Origin: Gammaproteobacteria bacterium
Lineage (GTDB): Bacteria > Pseudomonadota > Gammaproteobacteria > JAKEHO01
Assembly (NCBI GenBank): GCA_027296625.1
Contig: JAPUIX010000038.1
Coordinates: forward strand, 1-32,062
Direction of reading: 5' to 3'
Length of the DNA stretch: 32,062 nucleotides
Part shown: in pieces, positions 1-9,224 of the stretch
Layout of the letters: the number at the start of each line of letters is the position of its first letter
Position numbering within the stretch: position 1 is the stretch's first letter
The notes under the pieces: model-generated
The model's input: the letters and a program-made list of their open reading frames with translations, nothing else
What the model was told of the DNA's origin: nothing
Databases searched by the model: none
Program-made: the position numbers and the translations under genes

Positions 1-701
1 CCGGAGCGGGGTTTGCATACTTGGCCGTGCTATTGGGCGTGTTCGTAACAGCACTGTATACGTTCAGACTGTTTTTCTTGGTTTTCCATGGTCGGGAACG
101 TTATGACGCAGAATTTCGTAAACACATTCATGAATCGCCAGGCGTGGTGGTGGCCCCGATGATCATGTTGGCTATCCCATCACTTATCATCGGCTGGTTC
201 CTCGTTGGCCCCATGCTGTTTGAGGGATACCTCGGAAATTCAATTGTGGTATTGCCACAGTACGACGTCTTGGCGCAAATGGGCGAGACGTACCATGGTC
301 CGTGGGCGCTCTTATTGCACGGTGTTGCTGCGCCACCGTTCATCTTCGCGCTTTTGGGTATTGCTGTGGCGTGGTATTGCTACATCAAGCGTCCGGACAT
401 TCCGAAACTCATCGCGGAGCGGACCAGGATCCTTTATGACGCCCTTGTTCGCAAGTACGGCTTTGATGAATTTTACGAGTTTTTCTTGGCTGGCGGTGCG
501 CGCAATATCGGTAACGTGTTATGGCGTGTGGGTGACGTCATGTTGATTGACGGATTGGCTGTCAATGGGTCGGCGCAAGCTGTCGGCTGGTTCTCCAGCA
601 TCGTGCGGCAGATCCAATCCGGCTTCTTATATCGCTATGCGTTTGCGATGATCATCGGTTTGCTGTTGTTGCTTGTGATATTCGTCGATCGGATCCTATA
701 G
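1..701 (+). CDS. nuoL: NADH-quinone oxidoreductase subunit L, C-terminal part
   Basis: This is the 3' end of a gene that begins before the window. The frame is already open at base 3 and the TTG at base 21 is internal, not a start. The 232 or so visible residues carry the segment AGFAYLAVLLGVFVTALYTF, which is typical of late NuoL transmembrane helices. Several further hydrophobic helices follow, and the last one ends at the stop codon. NuoL is a proton-pumping, antiporter-like subunit of respiratory complex I in the inner membrane. Its C-terminal end includes the long lateral helix that runs along NuoM and NuoN. nuoM starts 14 bases downstream, so the three genes are almost certainly cotranscribed. 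The identity rests on both family sequence and gene order. Confidence 0.95.
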   Translation, partial: GAGFAYLAVLLGVFVTALYTFRLFFLVFHGRERYDAEFRKHIHESPGVVVAPMIMLAIPSLIIGWFLVGPMLFEGYLGNSIVVLPQYDVLAQMGETYHGPWALLLHGVAAPPFIFALLGIAVAWYCYIKRPDIPKLIAERTRILYDALVRKYGFDEFYEFFLAGGARNIGNVLWRVGDVMLIDGLAVNGSAQAVGWFSSIVRQIQSGFLYRYAFAMIIGLLLLLVIFVDRIL

Positions 702-715
702 GCAGCAGACACCGA

Positions 716-2233
716 ATGTTTTCCAATGTACCCCTGCTAAGCTTGGTTATCTGGACGCCCATTCTCGGCGGCGTCTGGGCGTTACTCGCTGGGGAAGAAC
801 AAAAACATACCGCGAAGTTACTTGGTCTTGTCGTGTCCCTGGCTACATTTGCCCTCTGTATCCCACTCTATATTGGATTCGATACCAGTACCCATGAAAT
901 GCAATTTGTGGAGTACGCGCCGTGGATCACGACATTTAACATCAACTACCACTTGGGTATAGATGGTATTTCTTTACTGTTAATCCTGCTCACGGCATTT
1001 ACGACGGTGTTCGCCATGCTCGCTGGGTGGGAGGCGATTGATTACAGGATCTCGCAATACATGGCGGCGTTTCTGATCCTAGAAGGCCTCATGAACGGTG
1101 TCTTCGCTTCACTCGATTCGATCCTTTTTTATGTATATTGGGAGGCGATGCTGATCCCGATGTTTCTCATTATTGGCATTTGGGGTGGCCCACGTCGTGT
1201 CTATGCCACCATCAAGTTCTTTTTATACACATTTCTCGGCTCCGTATTCATGTTGGTGGCACTCTTGTATCTCTATTTCCAAGCCGGCACCTTTGAGATT
1301 TTAGCGCTGTATGATCTGCCACTGGATCTAACCACGCAGAAACTCTTATTTATCGCTTTTCTGTTGGCCTTTGCCGTGAAGGTGCCGATGTGGCCCGTAC
1401 ACACCTGGTTGCCAGACGCCCATGTCGAGGCCCCAACCGGCGGGTCGGTCATTCTGGCCGCCATCATGTTGAAGATGGGCGCTTATGGATTCCTGCGATT
1501 TAGCCTGCCGATTGTTCCGGCCGGCAGCGAAGCATTCGACTGGTTGATGATCAGCTTGTCTTTGATTGCGATCGTCTATATTGGCTTCGTCGCCTTAGTC
1601 CAGCAAGACATGAAAAAATTGATCGCCTATTCGTCAATTGCGCATATGGGTTTTGTCACCCTTGGCTTTTTTATTGTTTTCCAGATCATTGACAATACGG
1701 GATCAGTCGAGAATGCAACGATGGGTATGGAGGGAGGGCTCATGCAGATGATCTCGCATGGATTCATCTCTGGCGCCCTGTTCCTTTGTGTCGGCGTTAT
1801 GTATGACCGACTACACAGCCGCGAGATCAAAGACTATGGCGGTGTAGTGAATACCATGCCGCGTTTCGCCGCCTTTATGATGTTGTTTGCTATGGCGAAC
1901 GCGGCTTTGCCCGGTACGTCAGGCTTTGTCGGCGAGTTTCTTGTCATCCTGAGCAGCTTCGAGGCGAATATCTGGTATGCGGTACTAGCCGCAACCATGC
2001 TGGTGTTGGGGGCTGCATACACGTTGTGGATGTATAAACGTGTCATCTTCGGTGATGTCACCAGCGATGCTGTAGCAAAACTTAAGGATCTCAACGTTCG
2101 AGAGACGTTTATCTTGGGCGCTGTCGCTACCGCTGTGCTGCTATTTGGCGTCTGGCCGGCACCACTTTTTGATGTGATGGGGCCTACGATTGAACACCTG
2201 CTGCAACACATCGCGCAGTCCAAGGGAGTATAG
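716..2233 (+). CDS. nuoM: NADH-quinone oxidoreductase subunit M
   Basis: A 505-residue polytopic protein, the usual length for NuoM, one of the three antiporter-like proton-pumping subunits of complex I. The key residues are visible. Glu143, in the helix [12 protein letters not shown], corresponds to the essential glutamate of E. coli NuoM. Lys222, in [18 protein letters not shown], corresponds to the conserved lysine of the broken helix. The motif [13 protein letters not shown] follows. The ATG lies 14 bases after the nuoL stop and nuoN begins five bases after this gene's stop, so it sits inside the nuo operon. The Shine-Dalgarno sequence before the ATG is weak, which suggests coupling to nuoL translation. 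Nothing appears damaged. Confidence 0.97.
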   Translation: MFSNVPLLSLVIWTPILGGVWALLAGEEQKHTAKLLGLVVSLATFALCIPLYIGFDTSTHEMQFVEYAPWITTFNINYHLGIDGISLLLILLTAFTTVFAMLAGWEAIDYRISQYMAAFLILEGLMNGVFASLDSILFYVYWEAMLIPMFLIIGIWGGPRRVYATIKFFLYTFLGSVFMLVALLYLYFQAGTFEILALYDLPLDLTTQKLLFIAFLLAFAVKVPMWPVHTWLPDAHVEAPTGGSVILAAIMLKMGAYGFLRFSLPIVPAGSEAFDWLMISLSLIAIVYIGFVALVQQDMKKLIAYSSIAHMGFVTLGFFIVFQIIDNTGSVENATMGMEGGLMQMISHGFISGALFLCVGVMYDRLHSREIKDYGGVVNTMPRFAAFMMLFAMANAALPGTSGFVGEFLVILSSFEANIWYAVLAATMLVLGAAYTLWMYKRVIFGDVTSDAVAKLKDLNVRETFILGAVATAVLLFGVWPAPLFDVMGPTIEHLLQHIAQSKGV

Positions 2234-2238
2234 GTGCA

Positions 2239-3675
2239 TTGGACGTCATTCTAGACTTCGTGCCCGCAGCTCCTGAGATCTTCGTGCTCACCATGGCATG
2301 CGTAGTGCTCATTGTGGAGGCTTACCATAATCAACCGTCGCATGCGTTGGTATATTGGTTGGCGCAAGGCACGCTGGTGGGTGCTGCCCTGCTCACCATT
2401 TACCTGCGTCCAGAGCACACCGTTCTTGCGTTTAATGATGTTTTTGTGAGCGATCCGATGAGCGCTGTCCTCAAGATTTTCGTTTTCCTGGTGACATTCG
2501 TGGTGTTTCTGTACTCACGTGACTATTTGAGAGAACACGATCTTCCTAAGGGAGAATACTTTGTCTTGGGTCTGTTCGCGGTCTTGGGGATGATGGTGCT
2601 CATTTCAGCACATAATCTCCTGACGATCTATCTTGGCCTTGAATTGTTATCGTTATCGCTGTATGCCATGGTGGCACTGGATAGAGATTCAGGAACCGCG
2701 TCTGAGGCCGCCATGAAATACTTTGTACTCAGCGCGCTGGCGTCGGGCATGCTGCTCTACGGCATCTCTATTCTTTATGGGGTCACAGGGGATCTCGACT
2801 TGGCCGGCGTGTCTTCAACCATCAGCGAGCATACCGAGCCGAATGTCCTACTGGTATTTGGCCTGGTCTTCGTGATTGTGGGCATAGCCTTTAAGCTTGG
2901 GGCTGTTCCCTTCCATATGTGGATACCCGACGTCTATGAGGGTGCGCCCACCTCTGTCACGCTATTTATTAGCACGGCACCCAAGCTTGCCGCATTTGCC
3001 ATGGCTATCCGCCTGCTCGTGGACGGTCTCGGCGGCTTGATCGGCAGTTGGCAAGATATGCTCATTATTCTTGCGTTTTTGTCCATGGCAGCGGGAAACA
3101 TCATTGCCATTGCCCAATCCAATATCAAGCGCATGCTAGCGTACTCGACTATTGGACACATTGGTTTTCTCTTGCTTGGCATTCTTTCGGGTACGGTAGC
3201 CGGTTATGCAAGTTCCATGTTTTACGTCATTGTTTATGCTGTAATGACCACGGCTGCGTTTGGCATGGTTATCCTTTTAAGTAGAAGGGGTTTTGAATCC
3301 GATCGCTTGGACGACTTCAAGGGTCTTGCTCAGCAGAGTCCGTGGTATGCCTTTATTATGCTGATCGTGATGTTTTCCTTGGCTGGCATGCCTCCGTTTG
3401 TTGGCTTCTGGGCTAAATGGTTCGTTTTAAAAGAGGTTATTGACGCCGGGATCGTTTGGCTCGCTGCATTTGCAGTGCTATTCGCTGTCATTGGGGCCTT
3501 TTACTATCTGCGCATTGTTAAGTTGATGTACTTTGATAGGACGGACGAGAGTCGTTCGATTACTTCATCGCGTGAAATGCGAGTTGTTATTAGCGTAAAC
3601 GGCCTTGCCATCCTTGCGCTTGGGCTTGCACCAGGATCGCTGATGTCCTTGTGCGTTGCGGCGCTGGGCGCATGA
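2239..3675 (+). CDS. nuoN: NADH-quinone oxidoreductase subunit N
   Basis: A 478-residue membrane protein with the NuoN signature [18 protein letters not shown] and the conserved [15 protein letters not shown] stretch. It is the third antiporter-like subunit of complex I. A TTG start at 2239 is chosen because it is the only reasonable start that keeps the family's N-terminus ([15 protein letters not shown]). It is preceded by AAGGGAG at about ten bases, which lies within the last codons of nuoM. The stop overlaps the ATG of the DUF2818 gene as ATGA. The gene is intact and is the last true complex I subunit gene of the operon. Confidence 0.96.
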   Translation: MDVILDFVPAAPEIFVLTMACVVLIVEAYHNQPSHALVYWLAQGTLVGAALLTIYLRPEHTVLAFNDVFVSDPMSAVLKIFVFLVTFVVFLYSRDYLREHDLPKGEYFVLGLFAVLGMMVLISAHNLLTIYLGLELLSLSLYAMVALDRDSGTASEAAMKYFVLSALASGMLLYGISILYGVTGDLDLAGVSSTISEHTEPNVLLVFGLVFVIVGIAFKLGAVPFHMWIPDVYEGAPTSVTLFISTAPKLAAFAMAIRLLVDGLGGLIGSWQDMLIILAFLSMAAGNIIAIAQSNIKRMLAYSTIGHIGFLLLGILSGTVAGYASSMFYVIVYAVMTTAAFGMVILLSRRGFESDRLDDFKGLAQQSPWYAFIMLIVMFSLAGMPPFVGFWAKWFVLKEVIDAGIVWLAAFAVLFAVIGAFYYLRIVKLMYFDRTDESRSITSSREMRVVISVNGLAILALGLAPGSLMSLCVAALGA

Positions 3676-3998
3676 GATTAATGTCTACTCATATTGCTGC
3701 CTGGGTACTTGTCCTCGTTGCTTTTTTTGCCGCGAATATTCCGTGGGTTAGTGATCGATTTCTGTTTTTCTTCAAGCCTGCGGGGAAAGGAAAGCGGGCA
3801 TGGATGCGCCTCTTAGAATGGTTATTGCTGTATTTTCTGGTGGGCCTATTTGCGTTGGGGCTTGAAAAGAAGGTGATAGGCGAATTGCATTTGCAGGATT
3901 GGGAGTTTTATGCCGTGACATTTTTCCTTTTCCTGGTGTTTGCTTTTCCTGGATTTATCTACCGGCATGACCTGAAAAAACATTTAGATCGTCGTTAG
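3672..3998 (+). CDS. DUF2818 family small membrane protein
   Basis: A protein of about 108 residues with two or three hydrophobic segments, recognised as DUF2818 from its N-terminus ([18 protein letters not shown]) and its position directly after nuoN. Its function is unknown. Its repeated association with nuo operons suggests a role in complex I assembly or stability, which is inference. The ATG at 3672 overlaps the nuoN stop as ATGA, indicating translational coupling. A second in-frame ATG at 3681 would give the more usual N-terminus MSTHIAAW and cannot be excluded. The C-terminus is basic and polar ([10 protein letters not shown]). Confidence 0.85.
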   Translation: MRLMSTHIAAWVLVLVAFFAANIPWVSDRFLFFFKPAGKGKRAWMRLLEWLLLYFLVGLFALGLEKKVIGELHLQDWEFYAVTFFLFLVFAFPGFIYRHDLKKHLDRR

Positions 3999-3999
3999 T

Positions 4000-4024
4000 T
4001 GAGAAAACAGTCCGTAACTTCTCA
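4000..4024. terminator. Weak inverted repeat between convergent genes
   Basis: TGAGAA (4000-4005) and TTCTCA (4019-4024) can pair as a six-base-pair stem. They lie in the 41-base gap between the converging DUF2818 and psd genes. There is no clear T tract on either side, so a terminator role is only suggested by position. Confidence 0.2.
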
Positions 4025-4039
4025 GTTAACAGTTGAACT

Positions 4040-4969
4040 TCACCTGTCGCAGATGATCGAGCCCAGCCGCTGTCCGCATTGAACTACCGTCCCAGGCTGA
4101 CAGTGGCGTAACCACTCAACACATCCAGGCGTGTGTAGAAGAATTACCGTCGAGCCCATATTAAACCGACCCATTTCTGCACCCCGTTTAAGCGCAATGG
4201 GCCCTCCAGGCAATTCATCGGAATTCCAGATTGTGATCCGACGGCGCCAGCGGGGAGTGATGCGTCCTGCCCAAGTCGTCTCAACACTGCCTACGAATAA
4301 AGCACCTACGAGAATAACGGCAGTTGGCCCCGCTTGTGTGTCAAATATGGAAATAACACGTTCGTTGCGCGCGAACAGTCCATTGACGATTGCCATCGTT
4401 CGCGGATTAACGGCGAAAAGGCGCCCGGGAACGTACACCATTTTAGTCAGTTGACCATCTATTGGCATATGAATTCTGTGGTAATTCTTAGGCGGCAGAT
4501 AAAGCGTCGCGAAGGCACCGTCAGAAAATAAGCGTGCGAGGGATGTATCCCCCCCAAGCAGTGCCCCGAGGCTATAGGTATGGCCCTTCGCCTGGAACAA
4601 CTGACCGTCCTTTACGTAACCAACCTGACTAAACGTTCCATCGATTGGGCTGGTAATGGCATCTTCGTCGTTGCAGATAGAACGCGTCCCATTACGCAGC
4701 GCCCGCGTGAAGAAGCTATTAAAATCTGGATACGCAAGCGGACTACCGTGCTCTGCAATACTCATGTCGACACCATAGCGGCGAATAAACCATCTGATTA
4801 ACCAGTTTTTCCATGGCCGGAGTTTCAGGCGTGTCGCGAAATACACTAAGCGTGATGCGAGATGCTGAGGCAAGATATATTGTGGCAGCGTCAAGAGGTA
4901 GTCTCCGAGACTGGGAGACGGGTCCTCCGCTGGCTGGGCTGCTCGATTACGCGCCGACAAAGTGATCAA
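4040..4969 (-). CDS. psd: Phosphatidylserine decarboxylase proenzyme
   Basis: A 309-residue protein that converts phosphatidylserine to phosphatidylethanolamine at the inner membrane. Family landmarks are present in order: YILPQHLASRLV near residue 31, Asp110 in SPIDGTF, the histidine motif YHRIHMP (His167), and the self-cleavage site FNMGSTVI at residues 269-276. In that site cleavage between Gly272 and Ser273 yields the pyruvoyl cofactor. Asp, His and Ser match the known autoprocessing triad. The start is a TTG whose first bases overlap the stop of the preceding copper-chaperone gene as TTGA. It is the last gene of a three-gene unit with sco and PCu(A)C genes. The cleavage motif is MGST rather than the commoner LGST. 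Confidence 0.95.
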   Translation of the reverse strand: MITLSARNRAAQPAEDPSPSLGDYLLTLPQYILPQHLASRLVYFATRLKLRPWKNWLIRWFIRRYGVDMSIAEHGSPLAYPDFNSFFTRALRNGTRSICNDEDAITSPIDGTFSQVGYVKDGQLFQAKGHTYSLGALLGGDTSLARLFSDGAFATLYLPPKNYHRIHMPIDGQLTKMVYVPGRLFAVNPRTMAIVNGLFARNERVISIFDTQAGPTAVILVGALFVGSVETTWAGRITPRWRRRITIWNSDELPGGPIALKRGAEMGRFNMGSTVILLHTPGCVEWLRHCQPGTVVQCGQRLGSIICDR

Positions 4970-5436
4970 TACTTATGTTGATATGGGTCATGGGCCAAGG
5001 CGGTACGCACTATTACTGTCAGGGCGTAGGTTGAACCGTCTTCGAATTGGAGCTCAAGTTCTACCGTTGCCCCGGCGCGTAGTGGTCCTTTCGGGCCGAT
5101 GAGCATCAAATGATAATCCCCGGGTGAGAATACCATGCGGCTCAATGGCGAGAGGGTAATCACTTTCTGCGGATGCATTCGTGCAATCCCGTTTTCCATT
5201 CCGGTTCGGTGAATCTCAATTCGTTCAAAGGAAGGGCTGTCTGCGCCGATAAGTTTTAGTGTTGTATTTGTTTGATTTTCGATGTCGAGATAGGCAGCCA
5301 GTACAGTGGCCGTCGGCGGGCCTTCACGTATCCAGGCATCATGCACCTTGATGGCAGTCTCTGCCACTGAGCTTGAACTTATGCAACTCAACAATGCGCC
5401 AAAGAACATAGTTAGAAAACGTGTGGGCAAGATCAT
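4966..5436 (-). CDS. Periplasmic PCu(A)C copper chaperone
   Basis: A 156-residue secreted protein with a signal peptide over residues 1-25 (cleavage expected after SVA). The copper-binding pattern of the PCu(A)C family (DUF461) is visible: His76, Met80 and Met87 in EIHRTGMENGIARMHP, then His109 and Met111 in GDYHLMLIG. Members carry Cu(I) in the periplasm and deliver it, with Sco proteins, to the CuA site of cytochrome c oxidase. Its ATG overlaps the stop of the Sco gene as ATGA, and its stop overlaps the start of psd. The pairing with Sco strongly supports the copper-delivery role. Which oxidase is served is not visible here. Confidence 0.92.
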   Translation of the reverse strand: MILPTRFLTMFFGALLSCISSSSVAETAIKVHDAWIREGPPTATVLAAYLDIENQTNTTLKLIGADSPSFERIEIHRTGMENGIARMHPQKVITLSPLSRMVFSPGDYHLMLIGPKGPLRAGATVELELQFEDGSTYALTVIVRTALAHDPYQHKY

Positions 5437-6131
5437 GTTTGACTTTCGACAAAATCGCGGATATCGATAAACCGGGTAGCCATCTGTTTGGCATCATGCG
5501 GTGGAGAAAAGATCGCAACCAGACGTCCTAAAGGATCGATGAGAAATACAGCTGCCGTATGATCTACCAAGTAGTTCTCGGAATCATCTGGCTCGGTTCG
5601 CAGATATAGGATACCCAGTTGCCGAGTCAACCCAGAAAGCTCTTGCTCATTTCCGCTCAGGCCTAAAAACGCTGCATTAAAATAGTTAACATAATTTCCA
5701 AGCTGCTCCGGGGTATCCCGCTCGGGATCGACGGATACGAATATAAATTGCAAATCGCCGCTCGAAGAGGGGTGTTCGATAAGCTCGTTATGGACCGAAT
5801 CGAACACAGCAAGGGTAATGGGGCATATGTCCGGACAATGAGTATATCCAAAGAACACAAATGACCACGTGCCTTTTAGTTTTTCCAGATCGAAACGGCT
5901 GCCACGTTGGTCGATGAGGGTGAACGGGGTGAGCAATTTTGGCTGGGGCCACAGTAGTCCTTTGATACCCGGCGGCTCTGAAATCCTTAAAACGTTGCTC
6001 TGCATGGATAAAAAAAGCCCTAGCCCGAGTCCTAGCGCGACCAGGCCTCCAAGAAAAGTCACTATGATGATCGAACGCTGACTTATCACGGCGCGATTAT
6101 ACCTGATCCGATCCACGTTGCCTTGGCGCAT
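5433..6131 (-). CDS. SCO1/SenC family copper chaperone / thiol reductase
   Basis: A 232-residue protein with one N-terminal membrane anchor (about residues 20-43) and a periplasmic thioredoxin-like domain. The copper and redox ligands are all present: Cys99 and Cys103 in the THCPDICP motif, and His191 in VDHTAAVFLIDP. Sco proteins help mature the CuA centre of cytochrome c oxidase. It is the first gene of the minus-strand unit sco - PCu(A)C - psd, joined to the next gene by an ATGA overlap. The 90-base gap to the divergent kinase gene must hold the promoters of both. An alternative function as a general periplasmic thiol reductase cannot be excluded from sequence. Confidence 0.94.
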   Translation of the reverse strand: MRQGNVDRIRYNRAVISQRSIIIVTFLGGLVALGLGLGLFLSMQSNVLRISEPPGIKGLLWPQPKLLTPFTLIDQRGSRFDLEKLKGTWSFVFFGYTHCPDICPITLAVFDSVHNELIEHPSSSGDLQFIFVSVDPERDTPEQLGNYVNYFNAAFLGLSGNEQELSGLTRQLGILYLRTEPDDSENYLVDHTAAVFLIDPLGRLVAIFSPPHDAKQMATRFIDIRDFVESQT

Positions 6132-6221
6132 GTGCGTGGCTGATCACCGGTTACGGAATTAAGGTTGTAACTGTTTGATCGATGTGGCACCTTCTACCCA
6201 CAATATTAAATTTTTAGTAAT

Positions 6222-7526
6222 ATGGCGAGAATAATGTCCCAGTCCGTCCCTGAAAAGCTTGGTAAATACGAGGTCACTAAACAGATTGGCCGCGGCAATA
6301 TGGGCGTCGTGTATCTCGGGCACGACCCCTTCGCTGACCGCCCTGTTGCAGTCAAGGTTGCGGTTTCAGACAAGCTAAAAAACAAAGCGGCACGGGCACG
6401 CTTCCGGAAAATGTTCTTGAATGAAGCGCATATTACCGGGTTGCTTAAGAATCCGAATATTGTTGCAGTTTACGATGCGGGCGTGGAGGGGGATATTTGC
6501 TATTTGGTAATGGAATACATACCTGGCGGCATCACTTTGAAGACCTATTGCCAGCCAGACAACCTGCTTCCCATCGAAAAAGTTGTTGAAATAATATTCA
6601 AATGTGCAAAGTCACTTGATTATGCACACCGAGAGGGCGTAGTCCATCGCGATATTAAACCTACCAACATTCTGGTGACCGAAGACCATGACGTGAAAAT
6701 TAGCGATTTCAGCGTTGCACACATTGTCACGCCGGATATGTCAAATACGATGCCTATGGGATTTGTCGGCTCGCCCCGATACATGTCGCCGGAGCACGTT
6801 CAAGAGGATTACATCACGAATCAGAGCGACCTATTCTCGTTAGGTATTGTGATGTATGAAATGCTGACCGGCCAGCATCCGTTCGCTGCCGAGACCTTCT
6901 CTCAGCTTATTCATAGGATTATCAATGAGGATCCCGTGCCGATGAAGGTTCATCGGGCTGACATTCCGGACGTACTGGAGCAAATCGTCAGCCATGCGTT
7001 AGAGAAGAATCCTGAGAAGCGTTATAAGATGGGGTTAAATCTAGCAGCAGATCTTAGCTTAGTGTTTGATCAGCTTGAGTATCCAAGGGCAGAAATTCCT
7101 GAATCTGAAAAAATTAATATCATTCGGCAACTTGATTTCTTCCAACAATTCCCGGAGGCTGAAATCCGGGAGATTGTAAAGGCTAGTTCGTGGCATGAAC
7201 ACGAACCAGGGGACAAGATTATTAAAGCTGGAGAAATCGAGGACTCGTTCTATATCATTGCCTCAGGCGAGGTTGAAGTTAGGAAAGGGCGCAAGTGTAT
7301 TAGCACTCTGAAAGGAGGGGATTGCTTTGGTGAGATGGCGTACATCACCAGGAGCAAGCGTACAGCCACCATTATTGCTAAGAGCTATGTGACTTTAATG
7401 AAGATTAACGCAACACTCATTGAACAGGTATCAATTGACTGCCAGTTGCGGTTTAGCAAAGTCTTTCTTCGCACCTTAGTTGAACGACTGGCCGAGACAA
7501 CGGAGATGGTTGGCCGCGAAGCGTAG
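6222..7526 (+). CDS. Ser/Thr protein kinase fused to a C-terminal cyclic-nucleotide-binding domain (copy 1)
   Basis: A 434-residue soluble protein. Residues about 16-283 form a Hanks-type kinase: glycine loop GRGNMG (23-28), Lys45 in AVKVAV, helix-C Glu68, catalytic loop HRDIKPTN (Asp144), and SPRYMSPE at 184-191. The metal-binding DFG triad is DFS (162-164). Residues about 304-425 form a cyclic-nucleotide-binding domain with the phosphate cassette FGEMAYITRSKRTAT (369-383), including the arginine (380) expected to contact the cyclic phosphate. No membrane segment is seen. It is over half identical and collinear with the kinase at 10049. That alignment suggests that the second ATG at 6234 may be the true start. 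Activation by cAMP, cGMP or another nucleotide is inference. Confidence 0.9.
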   Translation: MARIMSQSVPEKLGKYEVTKQIGRGNMGVVYLGHDPFADRPVAVKVAVSDKLKNKAARARFRKMFLNEAHITGLLKNPNIVAVYDAGVEGDICYLVMEYIPGGITLKTYCQPDNLLPIEKVVEIIFKCAKSLDYAHREGVVHRDIKPTNILVTEDHDVKISDFSVAHIVTPDMSNTMPMGFVGSPRYMSPEHVQEDYITNQSDLFSLGIVMYEMLTGQHPFAAETFSQLIHRIINEDPVPMKVHRADIPDVLEQIVSHALEKNPEKRYKMGLNLAADLSLVFDQLEYPRAEIPESEKINIIRQLDFFQQFPEAEIREIVKASSWHEHEPGDKIIKAGEIEDSFYIIASGEVEVRKGRKCISTLKGGDCFGEMAYITRSKRTATIIAKSYVTLMKINATLIEQVSIDCQLRFSKVFLRTLVERLAETTEMVGREA

Positions 7527-7533
7527 TGTAAAT

Positions 7534-7545
7534 ACCGATTTCGGT
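7534..7545 (+). terminator. Small hairpin after the first kinase gene
   Basis: ACCG (7534-7537) and CGGT (7542-7545) form a short stem with an ATTT loop, eight bases after the kinase stop, followed by TT only. It is too short to be a convincing intrinsic terminator and is listed because of its place. Confidence 0.15.
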
Positions 7546-7559
7546 TTGTGAGCTAACTT

Positions 7560-7878
7560 TTAGACCGGTTCAGCGGTACGTTTGTAATGGGCGATTAGTC
7601 CTTTGGTTGAAGTGTCATGAGGCCCAGTACTTCCGGCGCCCTGTATCTCTTTCAATATCCCGCTAGCCAGTTGCTTAGTTCCTTGTATCGGGCGTTATCC
7701 GATTCTTGGAATAGTCCAGCAAAAGACCCTCAAATGTGACAGAGAATCGCTGGAAACGATCAGAATCTTCCCTGAAGAGATCGCGCATGTGCAGGTCTGC
7801 GATGTGGCGGTAGTGGCTTTCTAAGGCGTTCCAGGTGCGGGACGATGGGTGTTTTTTCGATGTTGGGTTAATGATTGT
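7560..7878 (-). pseudogene. pgi: Glucose-6-phosphate isomerase remnant with a large internal deletion
   Basis: The 484-base gap between the kinase and the LysM gene is not empty. Reading the minus strand from 7878, an open frame shows a Pgi N-terminus, with [20 protein letters not shown] followed by [14 protein letters not shown]. At about 7681-7690 the reading jumps frame. It continues as [13 protein letters not shown] and HDTSTKGLIAHYK, the extreme C-terminus of Pgi (compare the E. coli end, which contains HDSSTNGLINRYK), and stops at 7560. Roughly 440 of the usual 545 residues, including the active site, are missing at the junction. No proper start codon is seen before the N-terminal part. 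Such a gene cannot make an isomerase. It is a decay product, on the same strand as the LysM, CBS and glk genes. Confidence 0.85.
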
Positions 7879-8010
7879 CCGTTGCTCCTGTCCCAGGGTG
7901 TGCGTGCACCCGCTTCTATCAATTTATTATCATGAAATTAGGCGCATGTCAGGATCAGCAAGGGCCCAATCAGGAGACCGCCTGAGGGTACCGAAGAAGC
8001 TGGATTAAGG

Positions 8011-9093
8011 CTAATTTGTGCTCGCGCGCGCGACGAAGTGCTGGTAAATGGCCACCAGTTCCTCAGGCTGGAAGCCGACGATGACGATTTCCTGTCCAGG
8101 ATAGATCAAGTCCGGGTTTCTTCCCATGCGCCCTTGGTCAACGTTATAGACGTAAGACTCCCGGGTTTTTCTATCGATTGAACGCCCAAGAAACGAACTG
8201 GATTTATCGGGTAATCTTTCATCAGCATCCTGCGGAATTTCCACCTGATAAGTACTGATATCCGCGCCGCGTCGAATAGCGATTCCTCTTGCAAAATTAT
8301 TGACCAGCGCGTGATGCAAAATTCCCCACATCCCCTGATCATCCGAATTGCTCACACTACGGACGTAGAATATGGTGTTCCCGTCGACGAGTGGCTCGCC
8401 CATTAGCAGTTCGCCAACCGTGGTTGTCTCTAAGCGATACGGCTTTCGAATAATCTTGATCTCAGGCTGAGCCATTAATAACTCGTCACTTCTCAGCTCT
8501 CCAACAGTGGTGACCTCAAGGGTTTCAACTTTTTTAACTATGCTAATTGGGGCATCAGGCGTGTCTGCATAGTCTTCTAAAACCTCTCTGACAGTAGTTT
8601 CTTTAATTTTGCCGTCTTTTAATATCTTTATTGGCTGATCCAGATCAGCGCCAGCCTCTGCCGCTAGCTGTTCAGGCGAACTGATTTCGATCTGTTCGGT
8701 TTCTCTAATGACTGTTATAGGTGTATCTGCTGTTAAGGAAGGATCTGCTGCGATTTCTGCTGGTACCACGACCTCAACGCTTTCTCTGGGAAACATAGAT
8801 ATCGGCTGATCCTGGGTTACGAAGTCATCCGCGCTTTGGGCGGCAAGAGGGGTTGTATTTTCTTCCGTAATTTCTTGGATGTATTCTTTTGCTTCTTTTT
8901 CCAGAGTCAGATCGATGCCTGAAGGCCGCCTCAGGTCGTGGGAACGGTCTTTCACCGTCCGTCCCGGTCTATCGAGCGCCGACTGATAACTGTCATGAGA
9001 CCAAGGGAAGGGAGCGTCGCGGTAAACGTAGACTAAGCCCGAGACTACCACCACGATAAGAACAACGGCGATTACAGTATTGGTCGATTGCAT
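8011..9093 (-). CDS. Membrane-anchored protein with five short repeats and a LysM-like C-terminus
   Basis: A 360-residue protein of no recognised gene name. An N-terminal hydrophobic helix (about 6-24) should anchor it in the inner membrane with the rest in the periplasm. Residues 95-235 contain five imperfect repeats that start with D-x-P-I or a variant at residues 95, 123, 152, 180 and 209 (spacing 28-29). Their shape is D-x-P-I-x-I followed by a basic or charged stretch and ETTTVGEL. Residues about 238-347 resemble a stretched LysM unit: IFYVRSVSNSDDQGMWGILH at the front and NPDLIYPGQEIVIVG at the back. Peptidoglycan binding is plausible but not certain. It lies between two kinase genes and just downstream of the CBS gene on the same strand. 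Confidence 0.75.
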   Translation of the reverse strand: MQSTNTVIAVVLIVVVVSGLVYVYRDAPFPWSHDSYQSALDRPGRTVKDRSHDLRRPSGIDLTLEKEAKEYIQEITEENTTPLAAQSADDFVTQDQPISMFPRESVEVVVPAEIAADPSLTADTPITVIRETEQIEISSPEQLAAEAGADLDQPIKILKDGKIKETTVREVLEDYADTPDAPISIVKKVETLEVTTVGELRSDELLMAQPEIKIIRKPYRLETTTVGELLMGEPLVDGNTIFYVRSVSNSDDQGMWGILHHALVNNFARGIAIRRGADISTYQVEIPQDADERLPDKSSSFLGRSIDRKTRESYVYNVDQGRMGRNPDLIYPGQEIVIVGFQPEELVAIYQHFVARASTN

Positions 9094-9224
9094 ATCAGAT
9101 CAGACCGAGAAACTGCGAGAAACGCCTCAACTTCATATAAATCATGTAATCTCTACGAAACTGAGATGTTTTCAGGCCCAAAATGCAATGCCGCCCAGAA
9201 CTCCTTGTTGAGATGACGTCAAAC

